Notes under the pieces: model-generated
Database searches by the model: none
What the model was told of the DNA's origin: nothing
What the model saw: only the letters and a program-made list of their open reading frames with translations
Shown: piece after piece, positions 61,031 through 64,000 of the stretch
Numbering within the stretch: the stretch's first letter is position 1
Layout of the letters: each line of letters starts with the position of its first letter
Translations under genes and position numbers: made by a program
Assembly: GCA_036675275.1 (NCBI GenBank)
Contig: JAKFFG010000005.1
Span: forward strand, 1 to 64,000
Length of the DNA stretch: 64,000 nt
Reading direction: 5' to 3'
Source of the DNA: Pollutimonas sp036675275
GTDB taxonomy: Bacteria > Pseudomonadota > Gammaproteobacteria > Burkholderiales > Burkholderiaceae_B

Positions 61031-62569
61031 CTATCTTGTATTGAATAGGCCTAAGCCCTGGATTTTCTTGAATGCCAATGACGCGGCCTCGAGCGCTGTG
61101 GAGCGCAACTGCAACTGGGTCGTGGCCGTGTAGTAATCCACATCTTCCAGCTTGGACAGTTGCGAGCTGTAGCTGAGCGAACGCGCACTGCCGGTGGCAC
61201 CGATGGCGTCCAGTTCGTTCATGCGCGAGCCTACCGATGCGCGAACCGTGAGGATATTGTTGTAGTTGACGTCGAGGCGCTGCATGGCAGTGGCCAATGT
61301 GTTCTGGAAGGATGCCTGTGCCGCTGCGGAGTCCTGAATAGGCTGCTCCAACGATTTGATAATGCTGTCGAATGTGGCGAAGATATCCAGATCAGTTTCG
61401 GAGGCCCCGGCTTCTACCATGAACGTATCACCGGCAACTGGCGCACCAGAAATCTTGACTTCCATGCCATAAGGAAGCGTAAGCGTGTTTTCACGACCGG
61501 GCGTATAAGGCTGTGGGTCGAATGTTTCTACATCCGCTCCATTGGTCACGGTGACTTGATATTCATCGCCGGCCAGATATTCTATGGAATAAACGTCGCC
61601 AGGACGCGCTTTGGAATAGTCGACTAGCCGGGCAGAGCCGATGCTGGCTGCGGTACTGGTAGTAGTGACGACGTAGGGCGACGTGTTCGCAGGTTCCACT
61701 ATAAAGCTGTCACCCAAAGCAGGGCTCCCGGAAAACTTGACTTGCACACCCTCTGGAAGACTAATGGACGAACCTGACTTCGGGTCCCAGGTACCCGTAA
61801 CTGACGTTCCAACGGGATTGCCCGCCCTGTCGCTTACCTCCACTGTATAGCTATTGGGCACCGTCTCGGAGAACTTGATCGCATAGGTATTGCCTGCAGC
61901 GGCCGCGTTCGGGTCTGAAATCGTAGGCGTGCCAATGACGCCTGTGCCTGCGTTAGCCGAACTCGACAAGGAATTCGTACCGGCGGCTGTGAGGTAATTA
62001 GTGGTACCCGGTGCGGCACGATTGAAGATGTCGGAGCCGACATCGCTGCCCGCAATCTGGCGCGTCTGATCCGCCTGTATTTTGCGTTGACCAGCGTCCC
62101 CCATATAGGTGATCTTGCCGTTAATGTCTTGATAAGCCGCCGTACCGCCCTTTGCACCGGAAAACAGATACTGTCCGCTGCCATCCCTGGTGTTTGCAAG
62201 GCCCAGCATGCTATCGCGCGCATTCGTCAGCACATTGCTCAGCGTTGCGCGGTCAGCGTCCGACAGGGTGCCGTTTCCTGCCGCGATGAGCTGTGTCTTG
62301 ACGTCTTGCAGCAACAGCGTCATGGAACTCAATGCATTTTCTTCCGTAGCCAAATTTGTGGTGGCAACGCCGCGATTAGCGGCAAAACGCGTGTTCAATG
62401 ATTGCGACTGGCTGATGTTCACAGCCTGTGCCGCAGCCAGCGGGTCGTCCGCCGGAGTCACCATGCGCTTGCCGCTACCAATTTGCGCATACAAGTGCAT
62501 AAGGTCGCTTTGCTGTGCATTGATTGAATTAAGTCCCGTCTGGAATAATAAGTTGGAACTAATACGCAT
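61031..62569 (-). CDS. flgL: Hook-filament junction protein FlgL
   Basis: 512 residues, longer than the about 320 of enteric FlgL. The conserved flagellin-like N-terminus (MRISSNLLFQTGLNSINAQQ ... QIGSGKRMVTPADDP) and C-terminus (SLSYSSQLSKLEDVDYYTATTQLQLRSTALEAASLAFKKI) are intact. The extra 180 residues form a Gly/Ser/Thr-rich central region containing two similar segments (around FSETVPNSYTVEVS and SIEYLAGDEYQVTV, each followed by a LPEGVQVKFSG / LPYGMEVKISG type repeat), suggesting a duplicated domain. It caps the hook before the filament. It lies downstream of flgK. Confidence 0.94.
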   Translation of the reverse strand: MRISSNLLFQTGLNSINAQQSDLMHLYAQIGSGKRMVTPADDPLAAAQAVNISQSQSLNTRFAANRGVATTNLATEENALSSMTLLLQDVKTQLIAAGNGTLSDADRATLSNVLTNARDSMLGLANTRDGSGQYLFSGAKGGTAAYQDINGKITYMGDAGQRKIQADQTRQIAGSDVGSDIFNRAAPGTTNYLTAAGTNSLSSSANAGTGVIGTPTISDPNAAAAGNTYAIKFSETVPNSYTVEVSDRAGNPVGTSVTGTWDPKSGSSISLPEGVQVKFSGSPALGDSFIVEPANTSPYVVTTTSTAASIGSARLVDYSKARPGDVYSIEYLAGDEYQVTVTNGADVETFDPQPYTPGRENTLTLPYGMEVKISGAPVAGDTFMVEAGASETDLDIFATFDSIIKSLEQPIQDSAAAQASFQNTLATAMQRLDVNYNNILTVRASVGSRMNELDAIGATGSARSLSYSSQLSKLEDVDYYTATTQLQLRSTALEAASLAFKKIQGLGLFNTR

Positions 62570-62637
62570 GGCGAAAAATCCTGATAAATGACGCTGAAAC
62601 TTAAACTTGGTTGGATAGCGCTGACAGCGATGAATGC

Positions 62638-64000
62638 TTAGCGCATGCTCAACAAGGTATCGAACAAGGTTGAACTGACTTCGATAAGCCGCGAAGCGGC
62701 GCTGTACTGTTCCTGGAAGCGAGTAAGGTTCACGTATTCTTCGTCCAGGTTCACGCCCGACAGCGTCTGTTGTGCCGCGAAATTCTGTTGAATCAATGCG
62801 GCCTGAGCCTTCGCGGCCGTGCCATTTTGCTGGGTCTGCACACCTACCTTGTTCACGATTTGCGAGAAGGCTTCATTCAAGCTCATGGAACCATTTCCCA
62901 GAACTTTGCCCGTCTGCAACTGCGCCAGTTCCAAAGCAACGCCACCGTTAGCGGTGCCAGTATTCGCCGTTGCAGCAGCGATTTTTGCTGGGTCAGTGAT
63001 AGCCAGTGCGATGCCGCCTGCAGCAGCTCGCGTCGGTTGAACAAGCCAGGAGTCACCTGCTGCCGGGGTACCGGCGGGTTTAAAATTGACCCCGTCCAGT
63101 TCATAGCTGCCATCGGGCAGAGCAGTGAGTTTAGTCACTGTTCCGTTGGGAACGCTGGTAGCGAAGTAATCAGTGCCGTCGTACTCAATCTGGTAGTCCT
63201 GGGACGTCAGTTTGTTTACGTCCTGAAATTCAGCAGACATTGTTGCACTGGTTTGATTCTTGGGTCCGGGGATGGATTTAATTGGACCTAGAGAGAAGAA
63301 TGCACCGCCTGGAGCGCCGTTAAGGTCCTCACCCGTTGCGTGGATATCATTGATCGCCATGGCCAGTCCTGCGGCCAGCCGTCCCAAATCATTCTGCACA
63401 GCGTCGAGTGATTCGCGCCGATAGGTCAGGAGACCGCCCAGGGTGCCGCCCTTGATCGCCGTGTCTTTCATCTCAACGGTAATCGATTTGCCACCGGCGC
63501 CAACCGCCGTGAATGCAACGACGGTGCGTGAAGGATCAGCGGCTGACGTTTGGGCGGCCAAGGGATACACGGTATCGCCGCCCAGCAGGACCTGCCCGTT
63601 GCCCACCGAAAGACTGAAATTGCCGTCTTGCTCTTGAACCTTCACTTCGACCAATTGACTTAATTCTGAAACAAGCTGGTCGCGCTGATCCAGCAAGTCG
63701 TTGGGCTCATGGTTGGAACTGCTCGCACGCGCTGTGGTTATCTGCGTGTTCAGGTCGCGCACGCGTTCAACATAGCTGTTGATCTGCGTAACAGTAGTCG
63801 TAATCTGCGTGTTGATATTGTTGCGCTGGCTATCCAGGAAAGCATTGCTGTCATTCAACTGCGATACCAGGCTCGAAGCGCGGCCCAGCATTTCCTGACG
63901 CGCGGCACTATCAGCAGGGGCCGACGCTACGGCCTGAATGCTGTCGAAAAAGTTCTGTAATGCAGGAGTAATGCCGACGGTGCGGTCCGCAAAAAGATTG
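62638..64000 (-). CDS. flgK: Hook-associated protein FlgK (5' end beyond the window)
   Basis: Partial: the frame stays open to the window edge, reading NLFADRTVGITPALQNFFDS just inside it, so the N-terminal part (about 100 residues) lies outside. The coiled-coil N region (LVSQLNDSNAFLDSQRNNINTQI), the central DUF domains, and the C-terminal EEYVNLTRFQEQYSAASRLIEVSSTLFDTLLSM are typical FlgK. The protein is hook-filament junction 1 and is secreted with FlgL. The next flgL follows after 68 bp. Confidence 0.95.
   Translation of the reverse strand, partial: NLFADRTVGITPALQNFFDSIQAVASAPADSAARQEMLGRASSLVSQLNDSNAFLDSQRNNINTQITTTVTQINSYVERVRDLNTQITTARASSSNHEPNDLLDQRDQLVSELSQLVEVKVQEQDGNFSLSVGNGQVLLGGDTVYPLAAQTSAADPSRTVVAFTAVGAGGKSITVEMKDTAIKGGTLGGLLTYRRESLDAVQNDLGRLAAGLAMAINDIHATGEDLNGAPGGAFFSLGPIKSIPGPKNQTSATMSAEFQDVNKLTSQDYQIEYDGTDYFATSVPNGTVTKLTALPDGSYELDGVNFKPAGTPAAGDSWLVQPTRAAAGGIALAITDPAKIAAATANTGTANGGVALELAQLQTGKVLGNGSMSLNEAFSQIVNKVGVQTQQNGTAAKAQAALIQQNFAAQQTLSGVNLDEEYVNLTRFQEQYSAASRLIEVSSTLFDTLLSMR

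Overview
The window looks like chromosomal DNA of a motile betaproteobacterium of the order Burkholderiales, most likely family Alcaligenaceae (Bordetella / Achromobacter / Pusillimonas-like). The taxonomy is an inference. It rests on a Bug-type tricarboxylate receptor, a TRAP dicarboxylate-type transporter, a CatR-like regulator with a muconate cycloisomerase, and a flagellar layout (fliA-fliC-flaG-fliDST-fliK-like-fhlB-like, fliE, fliFGHIJKLMNOPQR, flgL/flgK) as in that family. No rRNA, tRNA or CRISPR array was recognised.

Layout. (1) 1-3.5 kb is a decaying accessory patch: a phage terminase small-subunit relic with three lesions, an orphan four-helix membrane protein, a ccdA antitoxin whose ccdB toxin has a stop codon at position 11, and a fragment resembling RhuM proteins with a nonsense codon. 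(2) 3.6-12.4 kb is mostly ordinary metabolic and housekeeping genes: an I78 inhibitor-like lipoprotein, a NUC1 nuclease, a LysR regulator, a Bug receptor, muconate cycloisomerase, a diguanylate cyclase, and an L-asparaginase coupled to a PD-(D/E)XK-like protein. (3) 12.7-25.9 kb holds a heme-oxygenase-like diiron enzyme paired with a methyltransferase, a FAD/Rieske oxidoreductase, the cyanophycin pair cphB-cphA, a radical SAM protein whose 3' end overlaps cphA antisense, a dCache-GGDEF protein, a YcaQ-family protein and a class V aminotransferase. (4) 26.5-30.3 kb is a complete TRAP transporter. (5) 30.4-36.7 kb is mixed: a J-domain-like protein, an intact phd-vapC type toxin-antitoxin pair, a chemoreceptor, a hemerythrin, a DUF445 protein and a GNAT-like protein. 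(6) 37-64 kb is the flagellar and chemotaxis region.

How the genes work together. FliA (sigma-28), encoded at 39.0-39.8 kb, should drive fliC, flaG and fliD: each has a close match to TAAA-N15-GCCGATAA at 36871, 39902 and 40447. The fliF-R block encodes the MS ring, C ring, export ATPase complex and export gate. FlgK and FlgL (minus strand, FlgK running off the right edge) are the hook-filament junction. Three methyl-accepting proteins are present; two end in a W-x-E-F-type tail. A BamE-like lipoprotein gene sits between two of them, its start overlapping the stop of the upstream one.

Points for a second look: the HDO-methyltransferase pair, the 3' antisense overlap of cphA, several broken phage or toxin-antitoxin genes (terminase, ccdB, RhuM-like, HigA-like), and a nested inverted repeat at 44601-44806.
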